DNA from: Paenibacillus artemisiicola
GTDB taxonomy: Bacteria > Bacillota > Bacilli > Paenibacillales > Paenibacillaceae
Assembly: GCF_017652985.1 (NCBI RefSeq)
Contig: NZ_JAGGDJ010000004.1
Location: forward strand, 310,001-374,000
Length of the DNA: 64,000 nucleotides
Direction: 5' to 3'
The notes under the pieces: generated by a model
Databases searched by the model: none
What the model saw: only the letters and a program-made list of their open reading frames with translations
Told to the model about the DNA's origin: nothing
Part shown: piece by piece, positions 16,115 through 23,463 of the stretch
Numbering within the stretch: position 1 is the stretch's first letter
Layout of the letters: each line of letters starts with the position of its first letter
Program-made: the position numbers and the translations under genes

Positions 16115-16318
16115 TCAGCCGAAGAAGAGGTCAAGGATGTTGGAGCCGGCCGAGGATTGTTTATTGTAAAATTCCGAATACCCGCAATTCGCGCAGGATA
16201 CAACAACGAATTGATTGTGCTGAATATCGAACATTTTCGAAAGTCCCGTGCCCGTCATCGCGACTTCTTTTGTTCGCGCGTCCTTGCTTCCGCATTTGAC
16301 GCATCCCTTTTCGTCCAC
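16115..16318 (-). CDS. zinc-ribbon small protein (67 aa)
   Basis: Two Cys-x2-Cys knuckles are spaced as in zinc ribbons: C-V-K-C near the N-terminus and C-A-N-C about 37 residues later. Between them is a beta-hairpin-like stretch (V-A-M-T-G-T-G-L-S-K-M-F-D-I-Q-H-N-Q-F). Such proteins usually bind nucleic acid or partner proteins. The start is taken as GTG 16318 because GCAGGGAGGAA lies six bases upstream; a longer frame to 16363 lacks this. Monocistronic by appearance. Confidence 0.75.
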   Translation of the reverse strand: MDEKGCVKCGSKDARTKEVAMTGTGLSKMFDIQHNQFVVVSCANCGYSEFYNKQSSAGSNILDLFFG

Positions 16319-16425
16319 CGCGTATTCCTCCCTGCCTGTTATCTGTCCCCCAAATAATACCACATCTAGGAGAGGCCCCGCCTATTGGCTTATTTCGCTT
16401 TTAATCGATGTGCCCACCCGCCAGC

Positions 16426-16803
16426 TTAACGGTTAAGCAGCATCACGTAGTGCCCCTCGAATAGAAAAAAGTAAATATAGATCAAGCCGAACGCGGTCGA
16501 TAGCAGCGTCGCGAGATAATCCTTCGCCCGCTTCGTATAACGCCATTCCCAGAGCGCCTGCGAGCCCCTGACCGCGATAAAGGCCGACAACCAAAACCAC
16601 TTCATCGTATCGTCGTCCGCCGGATCCAAAACAAAGGCGTACAGGCCGACGGCCAGCAGGACCAAAGCTCCCATTAACCAGTACCCGATGCGCTTGCCGC
16701 CGGTATCCGCCGGCTTCCGCGATGCGCCGGGAACGCGAAGCTTTTTAAACGCGATTTCCAGCACTACGAGCAGCAGCGCTAAGTAGGACATGGCGACTTG
16801 CAT
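16426..16803 (-). CDS. small four-helix membrane protein, DUF4181-like (125 aa)
   Basis: Four hydrophobic segments are visible: the N-terminal Y-L-A-L-L-L-V-V-L-E-I-A-F, then W-L-M-G-A-L-V-L-L-A-V-G-L-Y-A-F, W-F-W-L-S-A-F-I-A-V and L-L-S-T-A-F-G-L-I-Y-I-Y-F-F. The spacing and the short linker with K-R-I-G-Y-W resemble the DUF4181 family of Bacillales membrane proteins; function unknown. The start at 16803 is chosen for the AAGGGGA site upstream; the frame is open to 16944 without one. Confidence 0.65.
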   Translation of the reverse strand: MQVAMSYLALLLVVLEIAFKKLRVPGASRKPADTGGKRIGYWLMGALVLLAVGLYAFVLDPADDDTMKWFWLSAFIAVRGSQALWEWRYTKRAKDYLATLLSTAFGLIYIYFFLFEGHYVMLLNR

Positions 16804-16950
16804 GACTATCCCCTTCTCGTGAATTAGAATCGGCTCGTCGGCAAACGCTTCGTTCGCCTCTTCCTCTATTGACGCTGCCATAACCTGGAAAGTTCCGCGA
16901 TGCGTAAATAAAAAGCAGCCGAACGCGCTGTCCCGCTGCCGCATGGGTCT

Positions 16951-17739
16951 TCATGGCCGACTTAATAGGATGGTGTCATAGATGTTCCCGGCGCCATTCA
17001 AGGCCTCTACTCGCCAATCCTTCAGCGCGTCGATGTCCAACGGATAATTGAACAGCGACTTGAGCCCGTTGCCATATCTGACAACAAAACGGCAGTCGCG
17101 CCGGACGATCGGGCGCAACTCGCGCAAAATGTCCAGCTTCTCCGGCACCAGCGATGCGATGAAGATATGCGTGGCGGAGGCGGCGAATGCAAGGTCGCTC
17201 AGATGGCTCTTCGCATAACGGAACGCGTCATCCAACCCCAGATGCCGCGCCAGTTCGATTCCGCAGCGGATCGCTTCCTCGTCGATATCCACGCACAGGA
17301 CTTCCGCCGACGCGGATTCGGCGATCGTAAAAGCGGAGACCGGAAAAGCGCCGGCGCCGATAAACATCACCTTCGCCTCTCGCGGTTCTCGGAGCCGGTT
17401 CCACTCTTCCCGCAAAGAGGCGGACGGCAGCGCCGCGTATCGGCAGTCTGTTTTGTTTTGCGAACAGATAGCGCGCGCCCGTACTTTCTCCAAGGCGCCA
17501 AGCGCCATTGCGGAGGAATGCCGCATATACGCTGCCGCGTCTCTCGCCGATTCGTCCTCCGCATGGTCCCAGAACCGTCTGTTGTCTTCTTGGAGAATAT
17601 ACGCGCTCAGGCGATCGAGTTCGGCGCTAAGCCGCTCGCAGCTGCCCGCGTGGCCGTAAGCGCGGGCTCGCAGCCCATTGATGTCGTCCGCCCAGGCGCG
17701 TAATGCTTCCGTGACGCACGCCTCGCTTGTGCTCTCCAC
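16951..17739 (-). CDS. nicotianamine-synthase-like (CntL-type) aminobutyryl transferase (262 aa)
   Basis: Family enzymes use S-adenosylmethionine as an aminobutyrate donor to build metallophores (nicotianamine, staphylopine, pseudopaline type). The SAM-binding signature G128-A-G130-A-F-P-V-S-A-F is followed by V-D-I-D-E-E-A-I (acidic residues 151-155), and E84 in G-A-L-E-K-V-R is a plausible counterpart of the catalytic glutamate of archaeal NAS. Length (262) matches archaeal NAS and CntL. GTG 17739 is chosen because AGGAGG lies six bases upstream; the frame extends to 17844 over the Fur box. No opine dehydrogenase (CntM), histidine racemase (CntK) or exporter is adjacent. The Fur site at 17829 implies iron control. 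Product unknown. Confidence 0.78.
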   Translation of the reverse strand: MESTSEACVTEALRAWADDINGLRARAYGHAGSCERLSAELDRLSAYILQEDNRRFWDHAEDESARDAAAYMRHSSAMALGALEKVRARAICSQNKTDCRYAALPSASLREEWNRLREPREAKVMFIGAGAFPVSAFTIAESASAEVLCVDIDEEAIRCGIELARHLGLDDAFRYAKSHLSDLAFAASATHIFIASLVPEKLDILRELRPIVRRDCRFVVRYGNGLKSLFNYPLDIDALKDWRVEALNGAGNIYDTILLSRP

Positions 17740-17828
17740 TTCCCGCCTCCTCTCAAGCGGCAACCGCCGCGTCCGTATTCCTAAGAGGCACGAATGCGAT
17801 TCGGATCGCGCCGTCACTTCCATTCTAT

Positions 17829-17843
17829 TGAGAATTATTATCA
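17829..17843 (-). promoter_or_regulatory. Fur box upstream of the nicotianamine-synthase-like gene
   Basis: The minus strand reads TGATAATAATTCTCA, matching the 7-1-7 Fur consensus TGATAAT-N-ATTATCA at 14 of 15 bases. It lies about 90 bases before the start and overlaps a weak promoter (TTGGCT, 16 bases, AATAAT) that begins at the end of the upstream gene. Confidence 0.75.
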
Positions 17844-17877
17844 CTTAGAAGCGAAAGCCAACCTTGATCCGAGCCTT

Positions 17878-19542
17878 CTATCGATGCTCGGGGGAGAACA
17901 TGTGAGGAAGATACAGCACGCACACTTGATTTGCCCCCGTACGCTTCATGACGCGATAGCCATACGCGCTCGCTGTAGCCACGCCCTGATCGTTTGGCGT
18001 ACAATAACCGTTTTGCACGCATGTCCCGTCATCTCTTACCAACATCTTGCCGATGAGCCCCACGGCAACCCATTCAGGACGTTGTTTTCGGGGAACATAC
18101 GCACGCTGCGGATCCCACTCCGGATTCATGACGGGCTGGACTTCCGTATGCTCGGGCGTTAGTTCATTGCCCTGCCGATCCATGACTGCGGGTACCCTCA
18201 CTTCATGATAGGTTCGCCGGCCCCACGCATCCAACCTATAACGTCCATGCCAGCTCAGCTCGGCGCTATTTCCGACGATACTCGGGGTCGCGCTGCTGAT
18301 TCCGAGGATGTAAGCATCCGATGCCGCGGCGATTCGGATTCGATCCCCTTCCAACGTGACGAAGTACCCCACATCGATGATGGTTTCGTCATGGCTCTGG
18401 AACATCTCCGCGTAATCCGCGCCGCCTGTATTGTACGAGGCGCCATCAATGAACATCTCCCCGCTGCTCGCCAGCCATTTGGCTCCCAGCCCTCTGGCAT
18501 CCCTGGAGCTCCCATTGCCAATGAACCAGGAATGCGCTTGCTCGGCATCGCCAAATCGCCCCATGATATGCGCGTTCTGAAAGCCGGCCGTACTCGTACC
18601 TTCTCCTTCGGCATGCGAGTAGTTTCCGGAAGCGATCGTGGCCAGTCCCTCGGCATGCCCGGCTTGGCCGCTCGCGGTGGTGAGCACGCCCTCGGCATGC
18701 GTACCCAGACTCGCGGATGTCGTATCCATCCCTTCGGCATGCGAGGCTGTGCCCATGGCGACTGCGTTGATATTTTGAGCATGGGCTCCCAGCCCGATGG
18801 CTTGCGTATTAAACCCTTCGGCATGAGCCGCAATGCCGTTCGTCACCGAGAATTGCCCTTCGGCATGCGAAACCGCTCCGTTTGCCGATGTGCCAAAACC
18901 CTCTGCATGGGAAAAGTCCCCCATTGCCTTTGTCCCGGGATAAAGGGTTACATTCGCCGTCCCCCCTTCCGCATGAGCCGCAAATCCCGCAGCAAGCGTT
19001 CCGGCTCCCTCGGCATGGGAACCGGAGCCATTCGCTTGATTGCGTACAGGACTTCCGTGCGGATCTACGCCTCCTCCTTCCGCATGCGAGGCTCGGCCGC
19101 GGGCCGCGTTTCCTTCCCCTTCCGCATGGGAAGCGACGCCTTCCGCCATCGTTCCGAAGCCTTCCGCATGGGAAGCGACTCCGGCCGCTGTCGTTCCGTA
19201 TCCTTCCGCATGAGCGGTATCCGCGGCGGCAATCGTCAGATAACCTTCCGCATGCGAGGCGGCCCCTGCCGCTTGCGTTGTATTGCCCTCTGCATGAGCG
19301 GTATCCGCGTTCGCGATCGTTTGGTAGCCTTCGGCATGCGAGGCTGCGCCGTTGGCGGTTGTCGTTCTGCCTTCGGCATGCGAAGCGTTGGCGTTCGCGA
19401 TCGTTTGGTCCCCTTCGGCGTGGGAGGCGATCCCGTTCGCCGTCGTATCGATGCCTTCCGCATCCGAGCACTCGCCCGCCGGATTCTGATTACAATCTGG
19501 CACGAAACACATCACTCCCTTCAGGTGGGAAGCGAGACGCAT
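17878..19542 (-). CDS. SHAEG-repeat beta-roll fibre protein with C-terminal peptidase-G2 domain (554 aa)
   Basis: After a short N-terminus there are about 20 repeats of a 14-15-residue unit ending S/A-H-A-E-G (residues 26-313), the pattern of the left-handed beta-roll in YadA-type trimeric heads. Residues 373-554 match the peptidase_G2 auto-cleavage domain found on tail fibres and appendages of Bacillus phages (G-G-A-D-Y-A-E-M-F, V-G-Y-F-V-T-L-E-G-D, Y-I-L-G-I-S-S-A-T-P, W-H-G-R-Y-R-L-D-A-W-G-R). In phages this domain assists trimer folding and then cuts itself off. No signal peptide, so an outer spore layer is a likelier destination than the cell wall. The start is uncertain: ATG 19542 or ATG 19509 (M-C-F-V-P-D). 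No phage genes are adjacent. Confidence 0.85.
   Translation of the reverse strand: MRLASHLKGVMCFVPDCNQNPAGECSDAEGIDTTANGIASHAEGDQTIANANASHAEGRTTTANGAASHAEGYQTIANADTAHAEGNTTQAAGAASHAEGYLTIAAADTAHAEGYGTTAAGVASHAEGFGTMAEGVASHAEGEGNAARGRASHAEGGGVDPHGSPVRNQANGSGSHAEGAGTLAAGFAAHAEGGTANVTLYPGTKAMGDFSHAEGFGTSANGAVSHAEGQFSVTNGIAAHAEGFNTQAIGLGAHAQNINAVAMGTASHAEGMDTTSASLGTHAEGVLTTASGQAGHAEGLATIASGNYSHAEGEGTSTAGFQNAHIMGRFGDAEQAHSWFIGNGSSRDARGLGAKWLASSGEMFIDGASYNTGGADYAEMFQSHDETIIDVGYFVTLEGDRIRIAAASDAYILGISSATPSIVGNSAELSWHGRYRLDAWGRRTYHEVRVPAVMDRQGNELTPEHTEVQPVMNPEWDPQRAYVPRKQRPEWVAVGLIGKMLVRDDGTCVQNGYCTPNDQGVATASAYGYRVMKRTGANQVCVLYLPHMFSPEHR
18604..19467 (-). repeat. coding tandem repeats, about 20 units of 42-45 bp (SHAEG units)
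   Basis: The repeat units encode x-x-T-x-A-x-G-x-A-S-H-A-E-G with variable surface positions. Most are 14 codons, and a few units are expanded by loops (for example around residues 154-170 and 190-205). The DNA copies have diverged, so recent homogenisation seems limited. Confidence 0.85.
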
Positions 19543-19556
19543 CTACTTCCAATATG

Positions 19557-19565
19557 TAAAATATG
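19557..19565 (-). promoter_or_regulatory. candidate mother-cell sigma (K/E) -10 element for the SHAEG gene
   Basis: The minus strand reads CATATTTTA, matching CATA-N3-TA of sigma-K-type -10 elements, 15 bases before the ATG at 19542. No clear matching -35 was found, so this is tentative. Confidence 0.3.
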
Positions 19566-19690
19566 AAAAAATTTAACATTAGCTTGGACAAATTTCAGAT
19601 TATTTGTCTTTGAGGAGCTGAGGAGCGAGAATCGGAAGTCGCTGAATGACTGCCGTTTGCCCGCTTTTTGCCGGATGGTTCTTCTTCTAC

Positions 19691-19728
19691 AAGAAAGGCA
19701 GCCGATCCATCGGATCGGCTGCCTTTCT
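19691..19728 (-). terminator. rho-independent terminator after the DUF2500 gene
   Basis: A perfect 17-bp stem (AGAAAGGCAGCCGATCC and its complement) with a 3-base loop. It shares its left arm with the terminator at 23396. Confidence 0.85.
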
Positions 19729-19794
19729 GTCTTGACGAAATCCGTCGCGGGGCGCATTTTACTTCCATCTGCCTGCCCTTGTTGCACGAATGCG

Positions 19795-20217
19795 CTATCG
19801 TGCCATAGGTCCGCCGCCGATTGTTTCGCGTTGATCCTGCCGGTGAAACGCCTTAAAGCGCGTGCCTTGATAGGTGAGCTGTCCATAATCGCCTGCTGCG
19901 AGCAAGCCGAATTGTTGGCCTCTGACCTGTAATTCGAGGCGCGAGCCGTCGCTGAATTCAAACGTCGCGAAGTAATCGGTCGTCGAGCTCGAATCCCCGG
20001 ATCCTCCCCACACATGCGTTCGTTTATCCGCGACCGTTACGGGCCGGGTCGTTACGTCCGCGGCATTGTTGGTCGTCCAGATCGACAACCCCCGAATCAG
20101 GACATACGCGAATCCGCCGATGACCACGATGAATAAACCGCCGCCAAACAGCTTAAAAAACAACGGCATCTCTTTCAAAAACCCAAAAAAGCCCGGGTCA
20201 TTCGGAAAATCGCTCAT
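19795..20217 (-). CDS. DUF2500-like membrane-anchored protein (140 aa)
   Basis: One N-terminal transmembrane segment (F-I-V-V-I-G-G-F-A-Y-V-L-I) is followed by an extracellular or cytoplasmic beta-rich domain: V-T-T-R-P-V-T-V-A-D-K-R-T-H-V-W-G-G, Y-F-A-T-F-E-F-S-D-G-S-R-L-E-L and Y-G-Q-L-T-Y-Q-G-T-R-F. This pattern of a T-x-Y-F-A-T-F-E-x-x-D-G-x-R core is typical of DUF2500 proteins of Firmicutes and enterobacteria, whose function is unknown. ATG 20217 is chosen for GGAGAAA upstream rather than the ATG at 20238. Single-gene unit closed by a strong terminator. Confidence 0.8.
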   Translation of the reverse strand: MSDFPNDPGFFGFLKEMPLFFKLFGGGLFIVVIGGFAYVLIRGLSIWTTNNAADVTTRPVTVADKRTHVWGGSGDSSSTTDYFATFEFSDGSRLELQVRGQQFGLLAAGDYGQLTYQGTRFKAFHRQDQRETIGGGPMAR

Positions 20218-20388
20218 CCAAGTTTCTCCTTTAGCCAACGTCGTTAGAAAATATTCCCTTCTCCTCTTACGATGCCTGAACTTGGAAGGTTGCGCTTGAA
20301 AGCACGCAAGAAGCAGCCGATCCTGCTCGCCGGCTGCCTTCGCGTCGTTATGGAAGGGTCGCGTCCCGTTCGCAGCCGCTTGAACCCG

Positions 20389-21537
20389 CTACGCCAAGCC
20401 GTTTTTTTGCGCAAGCGTTCCGCGGGTCCGTTTCGCCCGAAACAGCTTATACGCCGCTTCCGTCCACAACGCCGCGACGATTGCCATGGCCGCCAACGTC
20501 CACAACGCCTCCCGCTTTCGTTCGGGCGCCCGGTCGAAATGCGCGTGCCCCAGCCGCTGCCGCGCTTGCTTCATCAGCGCCAGCTGCAGATCGGGATTAT
20601 TTTGCATGCCGCCGGCATTGAGACGGAAGCCGTTGCTCTGGGACGGGCGATCCAAGCCGTCCTTAACCGTCAGCGTCACGTCAATGCCTAGCTGCGCGCA
20701 AATCGCTAGCAGCGGTTTGGAAAACGCGCCGTAAGGAAACGCCAACACATGGTTCGGAGAGCCAAGCTCCCGCTCCAGAACGGCATTCGCTTTCTCAAGA
20801 TCGGTCTTTACGCGCAGCTCGTATTCCTGCTCCGTCTCCCGTCTGCCTTTATCGCGCAAATAAATCGGTCCGGACAACGCGGCAATGGCATGCTTGCCCC
20901 CGGCGTCCGTTGGCGCGTACAGATGGGAATCGAACGAATGGCTGTAAAACGAAATGCCGTTCCGGTTCATTTCCCTCACCTGATCCCACGTCAGCTTGGG
21001 CACCCCGACGCGATGCGGATTGCCCACCGTGTTGACGATCAGGAAACTGGTCGCCGGCGCCTCGTATTTACGCAGGATCGGATAAGCATCCCGGTAAAAC
21101 GAGGCATACCCGTCGTCGAAGGTCAGCAGCACGGCATTGTCGGGAACCGGGTCACCATGCAGGATGAAGCCCCGGTACTGATCCATCGTGATCCAGTGAA
21201 AATTGTTGGCCTTCATCATGCGGAGCTGGCGCTCGAACTTGGCGGTAGACAGCGCGCCGGCATTCTGCGGAGCTTGCACGACCTCGTGGTACATCAGCAC
21301 GATCACGCGGTCCTTATAATACGTGCCGTGCGGTTCGTCGTGACCGGGCTTCAGCCCGCCGTACAAGGAAGACGCGCCTTCCGGGCTGCCCATGTCGATC
21401 ACGCTCCCCGCTCCTTGGAACAAGCGTCCCACAATGGGCATGCGGCCATGACTCGCTTGGAGGAGCAGCACGAAACAAAGCGCGCCCAACCCCAGCAGCA
21501 AAAATGAAAGAAACCCGATTCTCGTTTTAAGTGACAT
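20389..21537 (-). CDS. membrane-anchored polysaccharide deacetylase (382 aa)
   Basis: NodB-homology carbohydrate deacetylase of the PgaB/IcaB type. Residues about 8-28 are a signal anchor. The catalytic fold carries V-L-M-Y-H-E-V-V near 80, L-L-T-F-D-D-G-Y (metal/catalytic Asp pair) near 140, and S-H-S-F-D-S-H (metal histidines) near 198. F-P-Y-G-A-F and the late V-T-L-T-V-K-D-G follow. A second hydrophobic segment near residues 343-362 is followed by a basic tail, so the protein is anchored at both ends. Likely acts on an exported amino-sugar polymer or peptidoglycan; no polymerase genes are nearby. Confidence 0.88.
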   Translation of the reverse strand: MSLKTRIGFLSFLLLGLGALCFVLLLQASHGRMPIVGRLFQGAGSVIDMGSPEGASSLYGGLKPGHDEPHGTYYKDRVIVLMYHEVVQAPQNAGALSTAKFERQLRMMKANNFHWITMDQYRGFILHGDPVPDNAVLLTFDDGYASFYRDAYPILRKYEAPATSFLIVNTVGNPHRVGVPKLTWDQVREMNRNGISFYSHSFDSHLYAPTDAGGKHAIAALSGPIYLRDKGRRETEQEYELRVKTDLEKANAVLERELGSPNHVLAFPYGAFSKPLLAICAQLGIDVTLTVKDGLDRPSQSNGFRLNAGGMQNNPDLQLALMKQARQRLGHAHFDRAPERKREALWTLAAMAIVAALWTEAAYKLFRAKRTRGTLAQKNGLA

Positions 21538-21677
21538 AAGAACTGCTCCCGTACGGTATTGTAATGGCGATGATGCAAACGTCAGTTAATCGACGAAGGA
21601 ACGATGCCGGAAGTTGCTGGTTTCCGCAAACTTTGTGAGGGCGTTCGAATTCGCGCATCTTACGTCGGTGACGGCAT

Positions 21678-21708
21678 AAAAAAGCGATCCGGCTGACTGC
21701 CGGACCGC
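21678..21708 (-). terminator. rho-independent terminator after the methyltransferase gene
   Basis: GCGATCCGGC / GCCGGACCGC stem with one G-T pair, followed by six T residues on the minus strand, 30 bases after the stop. Confidence 0.88.
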
Positions 21709-21737
21709 CTTTATGGATTGATAACTTCCGTAAATTT

Positions 21738-22574
21738 TCAGCGCTTAGCGGAACCCCGAAGGCCATGCCTCTCCTTACGGCGGGCAACGTGGAGAACGGC
21801 GCCCCAGTGGCGGCGGACCGACTTATCCGAGCGACGATTAAGGCGATCCCGGATTTCATGGAAGAGCTTGTCGCGTTTCCAAGTCTCCATCAAAATGTGC
21901 CCGGAGAACGTTTCGAGGAGTTGAATATACGCTTCAACGGCATAAACGCGCTCCCAGTCGAAATGCCGCAGGTGCACCGCTTCGAACAGGCCGCTTTGTT
22001 CAATCTCGTACCGGAGCTCGCGAAGCTCGCCCGGCCGCGGCCAATCGTTTTGATCGACCGGTCTCCCTTCGCCAAGCTCATGGTACACCGTTTGAATATC
22101 GCGGAAGAACGGATCACCCCCGTCGGGAAAAACGTGTTCCGCGCTCCAAAATGCCAGATGCCCGCCGGGACGAAGAGACTGCCATGCCTTCAAATACCGG
22201 ACTTCGGGATCCATCCACTTCCAGGCGGTCGCCGCGAATACCAGATCGAATGCATGCTCCGCCTCGGGCTGCCACTCCTCGAAGCTCTGGTTGACGATGT
22301 CGACGTCCATGCCGCGAAGGTTTTGACGAGCCGCCGCTGCGAGTTCGGCGCCAAGCTCGATGCACGTGATCTTGAAGCCGCGCTTGGCTAACGGGAGCGT
22401 CGCCTTTCCCGTAGCGCAACCTACTTCCAATAAGCGATCCCCCGCATGCAAATTCGCCGCTTGGATCAACTCCTCGTACAATGCCTCCGGGTAATCCGGA
22501 CGCGCCTGCTGATAGATGGGCGCGGCTTGTTCAAAGGACGCCCGCAATTGTTTGTCCTTATTCTTCAAATCCAT
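21738..22574 (-). CDS. class I SAM-dependent methyltransferase (278 aa)
   Basis: Rossmann-fold methyltransferase of the Methyltransf_11/25 type. Motif I is L-L-E-V-G-C-A-T-G-K-A-T (residues 48-59), motif II the acidic end of the second strand in I-T-C-I-E-L-G, and later strands carry F-D-L-V-F-A-A-T-A-W-K-W and R-P-G-G-H-L-A-F-W. The N-terminal F-E-Q-A-A-P-I-Y-Q-Q-A-R-P-D-Y-P is the usual substrate-side lid of trans-aconitate/ubiE-like enzymes. Substrate unknown. GGGGAGG precedes the ATG at 22574. Monocistronic. Confidence 0.87.
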   Translation of the reverse strand: MDLKNKDKQLRASFEQAAPIYQQARPDYPEALYEELIQAANLHAGDRLLEVGCATGKATLPLAKRGFKITCIELGAELAAAARQNLRGMDVDIVNQSFEEWQPEAEHAFDLVFAATAWKWMDPEVRYLKAWQSLRPGGHLAFWSAEHVFPDGGDPFFRDIQTVYHELGEGRPVDQNDWPRPGELRELRYEIEQSGLFEAVHLRHFDWERVYAVEAYIQLLETFSGHILMETWKRDKLFHEIRDRLNRRSDKSVRRHWGAVLHVARRKERHGLRGSAKR

Positions 22575-22718
22575 GTTACCTCCCCGGACACATTAATTAC
22601 CTCTACAATTCCGCAGCGCGCTAGAGGTTTCCTGCCGCCGATGTGCGCGCATAGGCAGCTGGCCATCTCTGCATCGGTTGCCTTCTGTTCGATCGTCAGA
22701 TGACGCGAGCGGCGGCGG

Positions 22719-23249
22719 TCAAAGCCGCAGCACGGTGATCGACTCGTCGTTGAACGTTTCGCCGTTGTCGCGGAAGCCGAATCGTTCGTATAGTTTTTTG
22801 GCAGGGAGATTGGCGTGTTTATATGGAATCCAGCAGCAATCCGCCGGTCCTGCCGGGAAGGTGCGAATGAAGGCCATGATCTCGTTCATGGCTGCCCGGC
22901 CGTAGCCCCTGTTCTGGCAAGCCTTATCGATCATCAGGCGCAGGATGCAATAGCTGCGGGCGGCGAACGACGGTTCGTCGTACCCGGTCGTTCCGTACGT
23001 CACCAAAACAAATCCGACCGGCTGTTCATCCGCGTAGATCGCAAACGGAAACGGATGCCCGCCGTTCGTTGCCAGCACGTAACACGACGCCACGCTGGAG
23101 AGATTGGACGCCACGAATCGGCGTTGATCCTCGGCGACTTCCAGCTTGAAGACGGCACGACGGTTTTCCAGCGTTATTTTACGAAGCGTAACGATACGAA
23201 TCTTCTCCCTTCGATTGTACGAATGCGCGCCGGCCGCATGAATGATCAT
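22719..23249 (-). CDS. GNAT N-acetyltransferase, diamine/spermidine type (176 aa as drawn)
   Basis: The core L-R-K-I-T-L-E-N-R-R-A-V-F-K-L-E-V-A-E-D-Q-R-R-F-V-A-S-N is that of BltD/SpeG-like polyamine acetyltransferases, and Q-N-R-G-Y-G-R-A-A-M is the acetyl-CoA loop (about residue 115). L-Y-E-R-F-G-F-R closes the domain. The start is problematic: the only good ribosome binding site, AGGGAG at 23210-23205, is followed by ATT (23201) and ATC (23195) but no ATG, GTG or TTG. The ATG at 23249 has no ribosome binding site and adds a tail foreign to the family. Either a rare start or an upstream ATG is used. Confidence 0.82.
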   Translation of the reverse strand: MIIHAAGAHSYNRREKIRIVTLRKITLENRRAVFKLEVAEDQRRFVASNLSSVASCYVLATNGGHPFPFAIYADEQPVGFVLVTYGTTGYDEPSFAARSYCILRLMIDKACQNRGYGRAAMNEIMAFIRTFPAGPADCCWIPYKHANLPAKKLYERFGFRDNGETFNDESITVLRL

Positions 23250-23395
23250 ACAATCGATGCCAAAAAAGAAATAGACTGTTACGGGATTTTTTTATACACT
23301 ATTCTGTATCCATGGCTTTTGTAGGGAACAGCGATCCTAGCCGGCCATCTTCAAGCCGCTGCAGGCAGGCATCATACTCGCTCCATAACATAAAG

Positions 23396-23430
23396 AAAGG
23401 CAGCCGATCGTTCCCGATCGGTTGCCTTTT
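23396..23430 (-). terminator. rho-independent terminator after the sulfatase gene
   Basis: A 15-bp stem (AAAGGCAGCCGATCG and its complement with one G-T pair) around a TTCC loop. It shares AAGAAAGGCAGCCGATC with the terminator at 19691. Confidence 0.85.
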
Positions 23431-23463
23431 TGCGATGATCTTACCCTCGCGCGCCTGGCCTCG

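Noticed and set aside
17878..19542. prophage remnant, because of the peptidase-G2 domain
   Set aside because: No tail, capsid, integrase or lysis gene lies on either side, and flanking genes are ordinary chromosomal genes.
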